NCBI RefSeq assembly: GCF_006861655.1
Contig: NZ_SESI01000001.1
Coordinates: 508,328 to 572,327 of the forward strand
Direction of reading: 5' to 3'
Source: Halonotius roseus
Lineage (GTDB): Archaea > Halobacteriota > Halobacteria > Halobacteriales > Haloferacaceae
DNA length: 64,000 nucleotides
In this document: one piece after another, positions 14,162 through 22,327 of the stretch
Numbering within the stretch: position 1 is the first letter of the stretch
Layout of the letters: each line of letters starts with the position of its first letter
Made by a program: the position numbers and the translations under genes
The notes under the pieces: generated by a model
What the model saw: the letters and a program-made list of their open reading frames with translations, nothing else
Databases searched by the model: none
What the model was told of the DNA's origin: nothing

Positions 14162-15670
14162 ATGAAGACAATCGAAATCCCCGACGACGTAGCGGCTGCA
14201 TTGTATCGAACGGCAAGCCCCGGCACGGAAGCCCCGGAGATGTTCCAGATCCTTGAGATTGGTCGGGATAACGGGCTGGTCGGTGAGGCTGACACGTATC
14301 TCACTTGTATCATTGCGATGGTTCGGGGGCAACTCGTGGTGCTGTATGGCACCAGTCGTGGTGGCAAGGACTTCGTTCTCGAAACGGCGTTCAAGGCCTT
14401 TCCGAGCGATTACGTGTACGAATGGCCGAATGACGAAAGCCCGACAGCCCCCTTCTACAACGCTGAGGAGATTAACGGCTACCCAACCCAATACTTCGGC
14501 GACATGGCCGGTGTCCAAGACCACCAAGAGAAAATTCTGAAGGCGTTTGGCGAAGGCAACGACGCCGACCGGTCGGTGACTGATATATCGGCGGCCGAGG
14601 GCGACGAGGCGAAAATGCAGAAGTTGGTCTGTCCTCGAACAACGTTCGCTACCTTCGCTACGGACAATCGTAATTTCGATTTCAATGACTGGCCCGAGGT
14701 TCGGAAGCGGTCATTCATGATCGGCGTTGACGGGTCGAAACAGCAGACTGAGAACATCATCATGCAGAAAGCGATTGAACACGCCGATGATACCACGCGG
14801 AATGTTGACCCGTTGACAGCGGCGAAGATCCGTGAGTATCTGGGGGCGATCCCGGCGGCGATGTTCACGGATCATCCGAACAATATGATCGTGCTGCCGG
14901 CATCTCGTGAAATGGCAGAGCAGAAGCCAATGCCGACTGAGTTCCCAGAAGCCCGCTTCGACTTTGAGCGGCTAATGAAGTACACCGAGACGGTGACGCT
15001 GATGAATCACGCCAACCGGCTGACTATCGATACTGACGCCGGCAAGAAGATGCTGACGACGCCCGGTGACGTATGGATGGCGATGAAGATCATGGGTGAG
15101 AATATGATTATCTCAGCTCTCAATCTCACCGACGAGGATCAGGCCGTGCTTCGGTTCCTCAAAGAATCGACCGGGAGCGAAGAACGCTCAACGATCCAGC
15201 AAGGGCTTCGGGCGGATGGCTACAATATCAACGACCGGGATGTAGCTCGCTCGCTGAAATCAATGCGAGAGAACGGTTACATCTCGATCAATGATAACGC
15301 GTCGGGGCCGAACTCCTACAGCCTCTCGCCGTTCCATAGCGTGACACAGGTCGAGGTCGGACTTGATTATGCAAAGATCGTCGAGGCGTGCCGGGAGAAG
15401 GTCTACGAAAAGAGCTACGTGCCGGATGTAGTGGCCGACTTCTACGCGGAGACGTTCTGTACGGGAGAGGGGCTGTTCCAACGAAATCCCTACACTGGCG
15501 AAGCCGTGGACATTACCGAGGATACCGAACTACAGGAGGTCATAGACGGCGCGACAGAGTCCGCAGAAGAGACCTTTGACGAGCCGATGTTCGGGTCGGA
15601 AACCAGTACGAACGACGACACGGCCGACGCCCAAGCCGAGGCGAAGACACAGGGGACGTTGGCCGACTGA
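14162..15670 (+). CDS. AAA+-type replication ATPase/helicase
   Basis: 502 residues from ATG 14,162. The ATG at 14,117 lies inside the promoter hairpin and is rejected. Walker A is the variant GTSRGGKD (in LVVLYGTSRGGKDFVLET). TFATFATDNRNFDFNDWPEV looks like a sensor-1 region and EVRKRSFMIGVD like the arginine-bearing end of the ATPase domain. Residues about 350-420 form a winged helix (RSTIQQGLRADGYNINDRDV). Such ATPases next to a primase are typical replicative helicases of plasmids and viruses. The stop overlaps the primase start (TGATGG). Confidence 0.7.
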   Translation: MKTIEIPDDVAAALYRTASPGTEAPEMFQILEIGRDNGLVGEADTYLTCIIAMVRGQLVVLYGTSRGGKDFVLETAFKAFPSDYVYEWPNDESPTAPFYNAEEINGYPTQYFGDMAGVQDHQEKILKAFGEGNDADRSVTDISAAEGDEAKMQKLVCPRTTFATFATDNRNFDFNDWPEVRKRSFMIGVDGSKQQTENIIMQKAIEHADDTTRNVDPLTAAKIREYLGAIPAAMFTDHPNNMIVLPASREMAEQKPMPTEFPEARFDFERLMKYTETVTLMNHANRLTIDTDAGKKMLTTPGDVWMAMKIMGENMIISALNLTDEDQAVLRFLKESTGSEERSTIQQGLRADGYNINDRDVARSLKSMRENGYISINDNASGPNSYSLSPFHSVTQVEVGLDYAKIVEACREKVYEKSYVPDVVADFYAETFCTGEGLFQRNPYTGEAVDITEDTELQEVIDGATESAEETFDEPMFGSETSTNDDTADAQAEAKTQGTLAD

Positions 15671-16878
15671 TGGACAAACGAGCGTACATCGAGGACGCCC
15701 TTCGGTTCTGGGCGTCAACGTGGCCGAGAAACGTCACGAAGTACCAGCGTCGGGCGACCTCGCTTCCAGAGGCAGCCGAGTTACTCATCGATGTTGAGGG
15801 CGATCCTGATATATCACCGTTCATTTCGACGTATTCCTTTCCCGAGGGACACACGAAGAATGGGAATATCCCACGGGTTGATCGGCTGTTCATTGATTTC
15901 GATGTGCCTGATACCGGAGAGTATCGGTCGGGAGTCGGTCGGGAAGACGCGTGGATTCGAGATATGAGTGCGTTACTTGTCCGGGTTCGAACGGTGGCGA
16001 CGGTGCTGCTTGGAGGAAGCAACCCGGCAAGTTGGCAGGCCTCGTTATCCGGCCATAAGGGAATCCATCTTGATCTGGTGTTCCCACCCATTAGCACCCA
16101 GAACGGCACGTTTCAGCAGTTTCAGAACGGCATGACAACGTATGCGAATCTGATTGAAACGTATTTGAGCCGCGAAACGGAGATCGGCGATCTGGATGCG
16201 TACATTGATGTGTCGTCTGCCGATCTCGGTCGGTTGCGTCGTGTTCCGAATACGCTCCATTACGGGGCGACCGAGGCATTTGGCGAAGACCGCTTCTGTG
16301 TTCCAGTGACGCTCGGTGAACTCTCTCGGTTGAAGCCGGCAGAGTACATGACGTTGACTCGATCTCGTCGGTCGATTACACCGGGAATGAAGCCGACTCC
16401 CAATGAGAAAGCCGGCGAGCTGTTAGCCCAGCAGATTCGGGTTGCGGCCAAGGGGACGGGCCAATCGTCACATTCTCACCGAAGCTCAACTCGGGATCGT
16501 GCGCTGATAGCCGCGTATCAGGCGGCCGAAAACGAGAAGATCGGTGTCGATGATATTGGATTCATCCTCTCTGATCGACCGTGTGTAGCGGCTTTTGTCA
16601 ACCGGGATGATGCATTCGCTCACGATTCGGCGTCTCACTTGATGGAGATGAAGGCGATAACTGAGATGATGCGAAATCGCGTCCCGATTGCAGTGATGGT
16701 GGCGTTCTTTGCACAAGCGAATGGTTTCAATGAGGCGTACACCAGAGGACAGATTGAGAAGTTCATCGCTCGTGATTATGAGCCGGTTGGGTGTGCGAAG
16801 ATGTGGGAGCGGGCAGATGAGTTCTGCCTCAGTAATTGTCAGATCAGGAAAGACGCACATTCAGATACAGCTAAATAG
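15670..16878 (+). CDS. Archaeo-eukaryotic primase with PriL-like C-terminal cysteine cluster
   Basis: 402 residues. The AEP catalytic motifs are visible: FIDFD (D76, D78), SGHKGIHLD (S127-H133) and DLGRLRRVPNTLHYG, the third motif with its Arg and His. The C-terminal 110 residues are helical and hold C305 (DRPC), C375, C386 and C390 (GCAKMW, EFCLSNC), the layout expected of the iron-sulfur domain of primase large subunits. It is therefore probably a self-contained PriS-PriL-like fusion making primers for the PolB encoded downstream. Coupled to the ATPase gene. Composite promoter copy 4 overlaps its end. Confidence 0.8.
   Translation: MDKRAYIEDALRFWASTWPRNVTKYQRRATSLPEAAELLIDVEGDPDISPFISTYSFPEGHTKNGNIPRVDRLFIDFDVPDTGEYRSGVGREDAWIRDMSALLVRVRTVATVLLGGSNPASWQASLSGHKGIHLDLVFPPISTQNGTFQQFQNGMTTYANLIETYLSRETEIGDLDAYIDVSSADLGRLRRVPNTLHYGATEAFGEDRFCVPVTLGELSRLKPAEYMTLTRSRRSITPGMKPTPNEKAGELLAQQIRVAAKGTGQSSHSHRSSTRDRALIAAYQAAENEKIGVDDIGFILSDRPCVAAFVNRDDAFAHDSASHLMEMKAITEMMRNRVPIAVMVAFFAQANGFNEAYTRGQIEKFIARDYEPVGCAKMWERADEFCLSNCQIRKDAHSDTAK
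16471..16481 (+). repeat. CATTCTCACYG box, copy 3
   Basis: Exact CATTCTCACCG inside the primase gene, read CAT TCT CAC CG. This codon phase differs from the copies in the nuclease-side and polymerase genes. Confidence 0.6.
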
Positions 16879-16902
16879 CCACTCTGTGTCTTTAGAGTGA
16901 AG
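16864..16902 (+). promoter_or_regulatory. Composite promoter/operator, copy 4
   Basis: GATACAGCTAAATA at 16,864, then the perfect-arm dyad ACTCTGTGTCTTTAGAGT at 16,881-16,898, spacing 19. It overlaps the last codons of the primase and lies about 75 bases before ATG 16,973, so it probably gives the phosphoesterase its own promoter. Confidence 0.6.
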
Positions 16903-16972
16903 GCAGTGTAGGCACCTTCTCGCGCTGAATTTCTTCGATTGAGAGCGGTTAGTCCTACAATATCTCTGACCG

Positions 16973-18187
16973 ATGACGTCTCTAACACCCAACCAGACAG
17001 CGGCAGTGCAAGCTATTGATACACTTGACTCCCCAACCGCACTACGGATTGCAGATCGGCTGGGGTACACTTCGACCAGTGGTGTGTATGATCTCTTTCG
17101 ACGGGCCGAACAGCGAGATCCCAGTTACAGCTTCAGTAGTGAGGACGGTGAATGGCAGTACGAACGAGTGGCGGCTGACGGCGGTGTAGTGGCAGCGGAG
17201 CCGACGACACACCGAGTGCCAACGGCCCAGAAACAATCGGTCACGAAGGCAGCCAACGACTTTCTCGCGGATCTTGAACTCGATCTCCGAGAGCGACTGG
17301 CTGACTACGAACCAGTCACGGCAGAGCGGCCTACCCGAACGGGGGCTGTCGATTTAGTGATGTTCCGAACGGACGACCATATCGGTTCGACAGAAACGGT
17401 CGCCGATAAAAACGGGACGAAGGTGGAAATACACAATAGCGAGAAGGCGATTAATCGAGTGTATCAGCACCTTCAGGACGTGCTACTCTGGAAGATCGAA
17501 CTTGAAGAACTCGGTCGAACGGTCGATACGGTTCACCTCTTGATGAATGGCGACCACATTACCGGTGAGGATATTTATGAGGGTCAGGGCTTCGAGGTCG
17601 ATTCGACCCTCCGAGAGCAGGTGAGAGACGGCAGTACAACGTATGTTGATGTGATTCGGATACTCTCTGCAGAGTTTAATTCGGTGCAAGTCGTGTGCCA
17701 ACACGGTAATCATGGCGAGCTTCGAACCGGATCACAATCGTCTGAGGCGAATGCTGACGACTTGATGTTCGACGCGATTGATCTTGCCCTCCGGCAGTCT
17801 GATCTTGATAACATCAATCTGATTACGAATCACATTGATACGCATATCGAGTTCGACATGCGAGGCCACCGGGGCTATATGCGGCATGGGCAGGATACGC
17901 TGGGCCACATTGGAACGACCAGTGGAGAACAGCGGTGGCAAGCGTGGCTATTACAGAGCATTGACGAGCATGATGGCGACGGCTGGGACGTTGGCTATGT
18001 CGGTCACTATCACGAGTTGAAAGTCGAGCCGGTAAACGGGAGACCTGTCCTGATGGGCGGGACACCCCAACCGGCGTCGGATTACGAGAACTCGTTAGGA
18101 ATCCCACCGGGGCGGCCGGGGGCGTGGACGCATACGGTGACAGATACCGAGCCGATTGGTGATTTGCGCCCGACGTATTTCACGTAG
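16973..18187 (+). CDS. HTH-fused calcineurin-like metallophosphoesterase
   Basis: 404 residues. Residues 1-45 look like a helix-turn-helix (AVQAIDTLDSPTALRIADRL). From about 120 the metallophosphoesterase metal-binding motifs appear in order: RTDDHIGS, MNGDHITGE, CQHGNHGE and YVGHYHELK. This is the Mre11/SbcD superfamily, but there is no Rad50/SbcC gene beside it, so it could be a nuclease or a phosphodiesterase acting on DNA ends or nucleotides. It has its own composite promoter. Confidence 0.8.
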   Translation: MTSLTPNQTAAVQAIDTLDSPTALRIADRLGYTSTSGVYDLFRRAEQRDPSYSFSSEDGEWQYERVAADGGVVAAEPTTHRVPTAQKQSVTKAANDFLADLELDLRERLADYEPVTAERPTRTGAVDLVMFRTDDHIGSTETVADKNGTKVEIHNSEKAINRVYQHLQDVLLWKIELEELGRTVDTVHLLMNGDHITGEDIYEGQGFEVDSTLREQVRDGSTTYVDVIRILSAEFNSVQVVCQHGNHGELRTGSQSSEANADDLMFDAIDLALRQSDLDNINLITNHIDTHIEFDMRGHRGYMRHGQDTLGHIGTTSGEQRWQAWLLQSIDEHDGDGWDVGYVGHYHELKVEPVNGRPVLMGGTPQPASDYENSLGIPPGRPGAWTHTVTDTEPIGDLRPTYFT

Positions 18188-18317
18188 CTAACCGGTAACT
18201 TCTTAGCCAGTACAATGCTGCAATAAAAGGCCTATCGCGGAAAAAGTCAGACCCCGGAAAGATTGAGCTACTGGTTTGTTGCTCACGATTTTCTGAGGAG
18301 AGACTTCTGAACTCTAA

Positions 18318-18755
18318 ATGTCAAACCAAACCGGAAAACGAGCTGACCAGTCCCGAGTGACAAATATACTCTCGAAGCCGTCTTCGCGGCCGATTACCGC
18401 CGAGCCGGATATGAGATACACGCCGATTTCGCCCGCTGCGATAGATCGAATGAGTAAGTCGGCTTCAATCCTCCAAGAGGTCGTCTGGGAGACCTACAAG
18501 GGAACCTTCGGAAGCAGTACCTTGCTCAAAGAAGTTGCACACGAGACGATGTGCTGTCCCGACTGTGAGGTTCCGGGTCGATATGATTCGGACGGGATGA
18601 TTGTCTGTCCGAAGGAGTGTGGTCGGATTATCAGTGACGCGCCACTGATGGTTCCCGAGGATTCCTTCGACAGTTACGGGAGTTCGGGGCCGTCTGGAGA
18701 CAGCCCGACGCCCGCGCTTAACGATATGACGATGCCTGAACCCGACGTGCAGTAA
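18318..18755 (+). CDS. Zinc-finger protein (145 aa)
   Basis: CCPDCEVPGRYDSDGMIVCP and KECG give a four-cysteine ribbon around residues 76-100. The N-terminus is basic and polar, and the C-terminal 40 residues are Ser/Pro-rich and likely disordered. No family recognised. It begins a long co-directional train of small genes that leads to the polymerase. Confidence 0.6.
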   Translation: MSNQTGKRADQSRVTNILSKPSSRPITAEPDMRYTPISPAAIDRMSKSASILQEVVWETYKGTFGSSTLLKEVAHETMCCPDCEVPGRYDSDGMIVCPKECGRIISDAPLMVPEDSFDSYGSSGPSGDSPTPALNDMTMPEPDVQ

Positions 18756-18781
18756 CCACCCAGCCCGCTGCTACCCAACCT

Positions 18782-19036
18782 ATGAGCGAAGATACAGACA
18801 CCGACAGCGACGGCCCCGACGAAGTACAGGCTGCAATCACCCAAGCGCACCAGCTTCACAATATGATCGACAATGCGAAAGACTGGTCGCGTGAGACGGC
18901 GGCGAAAATGCGGGTGCGAGCGGCCCGCGAAGACGACGCTGAAGCGGTGGATGAAATTGAACAGGTCGCGGCACTGATCGAGACCGTGAATCGTCGGATC
19001 GAGACCGGCGACATTGGCCTCGCTCGGCAGCCGTGA
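18782..19036 (+). CDS. Small helical acidic protein (84 aa)
   Basis: Leader GCTACCCAACC at 18,770-18,780 sits one base before ATG 18,782. The protein is largely helical (EVQAAITQAHQLHNMIDNAK; VDEIEQVAALIETVNRRIET), suggesting a coiled coil. It overlaps the next gene by four bases. Function unknown. Confidence 0.6.
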   Translation: MSEDTDTDSDGPDEVQAAITQAHQLHNMIDNAKDWSRETAAKMRVRAAREDDAEAVDEIEQVAALIETVNRRIETGDIGLARQP

Positions 19037-19404
19037 TGCGGTATGAGCGTTGTAAGCTACCCGTTGTTGATGGTGTATGTGACGTGCCGGGTCGGATTGT
19101 GGAAGTGCTGGAAGCTCCACAAGGCGGTCGAAACCAGATTACAGCACTTGTTGAGGTGCCTTCGGAACCGTCCGCCGCCACCACCATTGTCAGTGCCGGC
19201 GATACATCCGAACGAGTAGTTGACGTTCAACGAGAGATGGACAGAGACCTTCGGGAGAACCCGAAGTTGTACCAAGCTCTTGCTGACGATGAAACGTCCG
19301 ACGAGAGGACGGTCTATTGTCAGGGAACGAACGCAGATGATTCGCCGTGTTCTCGTGAAGTTGGTGAGCCCGGCGACACCTGCTGGCAGCACCCAGAAGA
19401 ATGA
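19033..19404 (+). CDS. Unknown protein with C-terminal Cys/His motif (123 aa)
   Basis: Coupled to its neighbours on both sides (ATGA). The C-terminus reads TVYCQGTNADDSPCSREVGE followed by GDTCWQHPEE, a three-cysteine plus histidine set that may bind zinc. The first half is beta-rich. Confidence 0.6.
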   Translation: MMRYERCKLPVVDGVCDVPGRIVEVLEAPQGGRNQITALVEVPSEPSAATTIVSAGDTSERVVDVQREMDRDLRENPKLYQALADDETSDERTVYCQGTNADDSPCSREVGEPGDTCWQHPEE

Positions 19405-19604
19405 GACACGATTACGATCTTCCCCCGGATTGGGACGCATTATCGACGCAGGAAAAGAGCGATTGGATGACAAGCGAGCGGTGCCGGCGACAGGCGAAAG
19501 CCCAACAGCGGGCCGGTGCAATGCCCAATCTCGGAGTTATTGAAGCCGAAATTGAGCGGTTAGAACGACGACTGGCGGCACGACGGAACCACGAGTATGA
19601 GTGA
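19401..19604 (+). CDS. Small helical protein (67 aa)
   Basis: ATGA overlap upstream and an eight-base overlap downstream. It ends with a strongly charged helix (IEAEIERLERRLAARRNHEY), and the N-terminal LPPDWDALSTQEKSDWM looks like a short helical pair. It may bind nucleic acid. Not recognised. Confidence 0.55.
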   Translation: MRHDYDLPPDWDALSTQEKSDWMTSERCRRQAKAQQRAGAMPNLGVIEAEIERLERRLAARRNHEYE

Positions 19605-19926
19605 CGCTTCACCCGGTTCAATCGTTGTTCGGACAGCGAATGGTGACTTCGAAACAATCGAGAACGTCGCTGATGTAGCCGAGTTGGTTTCTGGAACGCT
19701 GAAAGTGGTCTTCGAGGATACGACCGAGGAAACGGTCTCGGGCTCTCTGTTCGGCGGCTGGGGTGCATGGAAATTGTGGCTCGATCCGCCGGCTGGTGAC
19801 GGCCTCCAGAAGTACATCGGAGAAGACCCCTTGACGATGCCAAACGACTCGATTCGGTTTCGGATCGACGAAGGAACACTGCACCGAGCGGCGAGAATCA
19901 AGCGGCTGAAACAGGCGACCTTGTGA
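19597..19926 (+). CDS. Unknown protein (109 aa)
   Basis: Overlaps the previous gene. Beta-rich core (SIVVRTANGDFETIENVADV) and a basic helical C-terminus (LHRAARIKRLKQATL). No motif recognised. Confidence 0.55.
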   Translation: MSDASPGSIVVRTANGDFETIENVADVAELVSGTLKVVFEDTTEETVSGSLFGGWGAWKLWLDPPAGDGLQKYIGEDPLTMPNDSIRFRIDEGTLHRAARIKRLKQATL

Positions 19927-19928
19927 TT

Positions 19929-20129
19929 ATGAGTGCTACCCAACCAAGCGAGAAAGTGAACCAAGAGCGTATTGCCTACCACCAACAGTCGGCGGATCTC
20001 GATCCGGGCAACAACCTGTTTCAGTGTAATAACTGTGGGCACTACGCTGGCGATCCTCGGCCGCGAGGATTCATTTCGGGGTGTCCCGCGTGCGAGAGTA
20101 TTGTGACGTTCTACCGGATCATCGACTAA
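19929..20129 (+). CDS. Small zinc-ribbon protein (66 aa)
   Basis: Begins ATGAGTGCTACCCAACC, giving MSATQP, identical to the start at 3775. A GTG six bases earlier is the alternative. FQCNNCGHYAGDPRPRGFIS and GCPACES make a CxxC...CxxC ribbon. The stop overlaps the next ATG (TAATG). Confidence 0.6.
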   Translation: MSATQPSEKVNQERIAYHQQSADLDPGNNLFQCNNCGHYAGDPRPRGFISGCPACESIVTFYRIID

Positions 20130-20533
20130 TGGTTACACCACAAGAGGTTCTGACGGACAGCGCACAGACGTATGAACAGAAAAATGCGGATTACGGCGCA
20201 AGCTGGCTGGCTATTGGCGAGATCCTTCACGGGCTCGCAGATGGTGAACCAATCACGCTGCGGGAGCCGAGAGATTTCGTTTCCTTCGGGCTGTTTACCC
20301 GGCGAATGGACAAGCTGGCCCGTGCGTTCAGTGGGGAGTTTCTGTCCTCGGAGTTGAATTTCGAAGGGCTCGAAGACAGTCATGCTGATGCGGCGACGTA
20401 TGCGGCGATGCACGCGGCGACATTCTCACTGGATACAGAGCGCGTCACCTATGAGAATGACCACGACCCGGAACCAGCGGTCGATCCGAGGTACGAAGCC
20501 AAGTACCGCGAACTTGTGGCAACCGAGGAATGA
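20129..20533 (+). CDS. Conserved phage-type protein, possibly MazG/DUF6378-like (134 aa)
   Basis: Start ATG 20,129 (MVTPQEVLTDSAQTYEQKNA) is coupled to the upstream stop. The YEQKNADYGASWLAIG region followed by FTRRMDKLARAF and HADAATYAAMHAA resembles small helical phage proteins with a DYG motif and a helical core related to nucleotide pyrophosphohydrolases. I offer this from memory of the pattern; the catalytic EExxD set is not clear. Confidence 0.5.
   Translation: MVTPQEVLTDSAQTYEQKNADYGASWLAIGEILHGLADGEPITLREPRDFVSFGLFTRRMDKLARAFSGEFLSSELNFEGLEDSHADAATYAAMHAATFSLDTERVTYENDHDPEPAVDPRYEAKYRELVATEE
20421..20431 (+). repeat. CATTCTCACYG box, copy 4
   Basis: Exact CATTCTCACTG inside the previous gene, read xCA TTC TCA CTG. 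Confidence 0.6.
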
Positions 20534-20679
20534 ACTTCCCGACAGTAAGTGCTGACCCAGACGACGTAGCGTGGCGCGAACAACGAGCGGCCGAAGTGAA
20601 CGGTGAATCGGAACCGGTACTTGTTGGATATTATGACCCAAGAGACAGCGATCAGCCAAGAGACAATCGAGAAGATTGA
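20530..20679 (+). CDS. Tiny acidic protein (49 aa)
   Basis: ATGA overlap with the upstream gene. It reads MNFPTVSADPDDVAWREQRA and overlaps the next gene's start by 47 bases in another frame. It is supported by coupling only and may be a translated leader. Confidence 0.35.
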   Translation: MNFPTVSADPDDVAWREQRAAEVNGESEPVLVGYYDPRDSDQPRDNRED

Positions 20680-20839
20680 CAGCACACCCGGCCTGAGAAC
20701 CGCTCTCGAAGTTCTCGGTCAGGCGAACCAGAAAGCCACCCAAGAGGGTCGATGCGTTATCGAGTTCTACGAGAGCGACGACGGACTAACGATCTCGGAG
20801 ATTACCGAACACGTCGCTGAGCTTGAGCAGGGTGTCTAA
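20633..20839 (+). CDS. Small helical protein (68 aa)
   Basis: Start ATG 20,633 (MTQETAISQETIEKIDSTPG) is preferred to the ATG at 20,603, since the first ten extra residues look unlike the rest. The stop TAA overlaps the ATG of the nuclease gene (TAATG), so it is coupled to it. Function unknown. Confidence 0.5.
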   Translation: MTQETAISQETIEKIDSTPGLRTALEVLGQANQKATQEGRCVIEFYESDDGLTISEITEHVAELEQGV

Positions 20840-21804
20840 TGCCGGCCCAAACGGATCGCGTCCAGCGACTCCGAAGTGAGGCCGAGCCCGGAACAATTCC
20901 CTACGTCTCAAAATCACGGGTGTCGAAATTCATAACGTGTCCTGAGAAGTTCTATTTCTCGTACATCAAGGGGCTCAAAGGGCCGGAAACTGGCCCCATG
21001 CGTCGGGGAACCAATATTCACGAGACGATTGAGGAATACTATCACAACGTCACCGAGTACGTGACCGAGGAAGGGGACTTCCCCGATGATCTGGTGCAGT
21101 TCCTCCCGACCGTTGATCGGTGGGCCGACTATCTGACGCCGTATATCGCCAACTTCCTCGCGTTCGAACGGCGGCGAATGGAGACCGTTGACAACCCAGA
21201 AGTGTGGTTGCCGGTCGCCATCGAGGCCGAAGAATGGCTGGAAGATCCGTATGGCTACGGTGAGACGGCGATCCCGATGATGGGGTACGCCGACTCCATC
21301 TACCCGGCCGTGGGATTCCCCGACGTGGATACCGACGACGGCGTGGTGATAGTGGACTTCAAAACGGGGAAGACCCCTGACAAGAAGTATCGCAACGACG
21401 GGATCTACCTCGAAGGCGAATACTACGCGCTGTTGTTCGAATCCGAATGGGACGTGGCAGCCGTGGCGGGCTATTACCCGAAGAATGACGACCTGATTGT
21501 CTCACCGCTCAAGGAGAGTCGGAGAACGAAGATCGAGAGTGTTGTGCGGGGCTTCCAAGCGATGAACGAGGAGGCCCCAGACCACTTGGAGACAGACGAA
21601 CAGCCGCTCTGTTATTACGGTGAGGGCGACGGCGAACACTGTCCGTACTACAATATGTGTGGATCGACGTGGGGTGAGCCACTGAAACACGCTGACAGAA
21701 CGCGGGCTCTGCACGAATTGGGCTACTCGAAAGCCGAGATTGCTGATGACCTCAACTGTGATTATGGTGCCGTCAACTACGCTTTTTACAAGTTGGATCT
21801 GTAG
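20839..21804 (+). CDS. Cas4/RecB-like PD-(D/E)XK nuclease
   Basis: 321 residues. VSKFITCPEKFYFSYIKGLK is the N-terminal CP motif. MRRGTNIHETIEEYYHN carries the usual histidine, VVIVDFKTGK is the D-x-K catalytic strand, and GEYYALLFE the following helix. HCPYYNMCG near the end adds cysteines as in the iron-sulfur Cas4/AddB type. The final 40 residues are an HTH-like tail (YSKAEIADDLNCDYGAVNYA). Probably a DNA-end-processing exonuclease for replication or recombination. No CRISPR genes are nearby. Confidence 0.8.
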   Translation: MPAQTDRVQRLRSEAEPGTIPYVSKSRVSKFITCPEKFYFSYIKGLKGPETGPMRRGTNIHETIEEYYHNVTEYVTEEGDFPDDLVQFLPTVDRWADYLTPYIANFLAFERRRMETVDNPEVWLPVAIEAEEWLEDPYGYGETAIPMMGYADSIYPAVGFPDVDTDDGVVIVDFKTGKTPDKKYRNDGIYLEGEYYALLFESEWDVAAVAGYYPKNDDLIVSPLKESRRTKIESVVRGFQAMNEEAPDHLETDEQPLCYYGEGDGEHCPYYNMCGSTWGEPLKHADRTRALHELGYSKAEIADDLNCDYGAVNYAFYKLDL

Positions 21805-21863
21805 CAGTCGGATCGTTACTTGAAAGAAACTTAATTATAGCAACCATACAATATCTAATTGAG

Positions 21864-22172
21864 ATGTTTGATCTAACGGCGTTTCAACGCGACATTCTGT
21901 ACGTAGTTGCTGGATTAGAGGAACCGCACGGATTAGGCATCAAAGAAAGACTCGAAGAAGATTATGAGCAGGAAATCAATCATGGTCGGCTGTATCCAAA
22001 TCTTGACACACTGATTGAGAAGGGTCTGCTCGAAAAAGGAACAATCGACAAGCGGACGAACTCGTATAGGATCACAAACCGGGGGAAGCGTGAGATAGCA
22101 GCCCGACGAGAGTGGGAGGCTCAATTCATCCCCGAGGAAGTTGTCACCGAGTTTTCTGTGTCAGAAGGATAA
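21864..22172 (+). CDS. PadR-family transcriptional regulator (element copy)
   Basis: 102 residues with the PadR winged-helix core FQRDILYVVAGLEEPHGLGI and HGRLYPNLDTLIEKGLLEKG. The chromosomal gene at 39,429 encodes a close paralogue sharing most of the first 85 residues. A TATA-like AACTTAATTATAG lies about 35 bases before the start. Likely a homodimeric repressor. It is the clearest DNA-binding candidate for the element's repeated operators. Confidence 0.85.
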   Translation: MFDLTAFQRDILYVVAGLEEPHGLGIKERLEEDYEQEINHGRLYPNLDTLIEKGLLEKGTIDKRTNSYRITNRGKREIAARREWEAQFIPEEVVTEFSVSEG

Positions 22173-22327
22173 GACAGGACGCGCCCAGCAAGTTCACCCG
22201 TAGTAGTTCGACTATTCTTATCGCCTACCACCAGAAGGCGGCTTCCGATCCCCGAACCGGCAGCAGTGCCCTCGGCGAGCTTTGAGTGCAGTCAGAATGA
22301 GCGGCGACAGACGGAGCTACCCAACCA

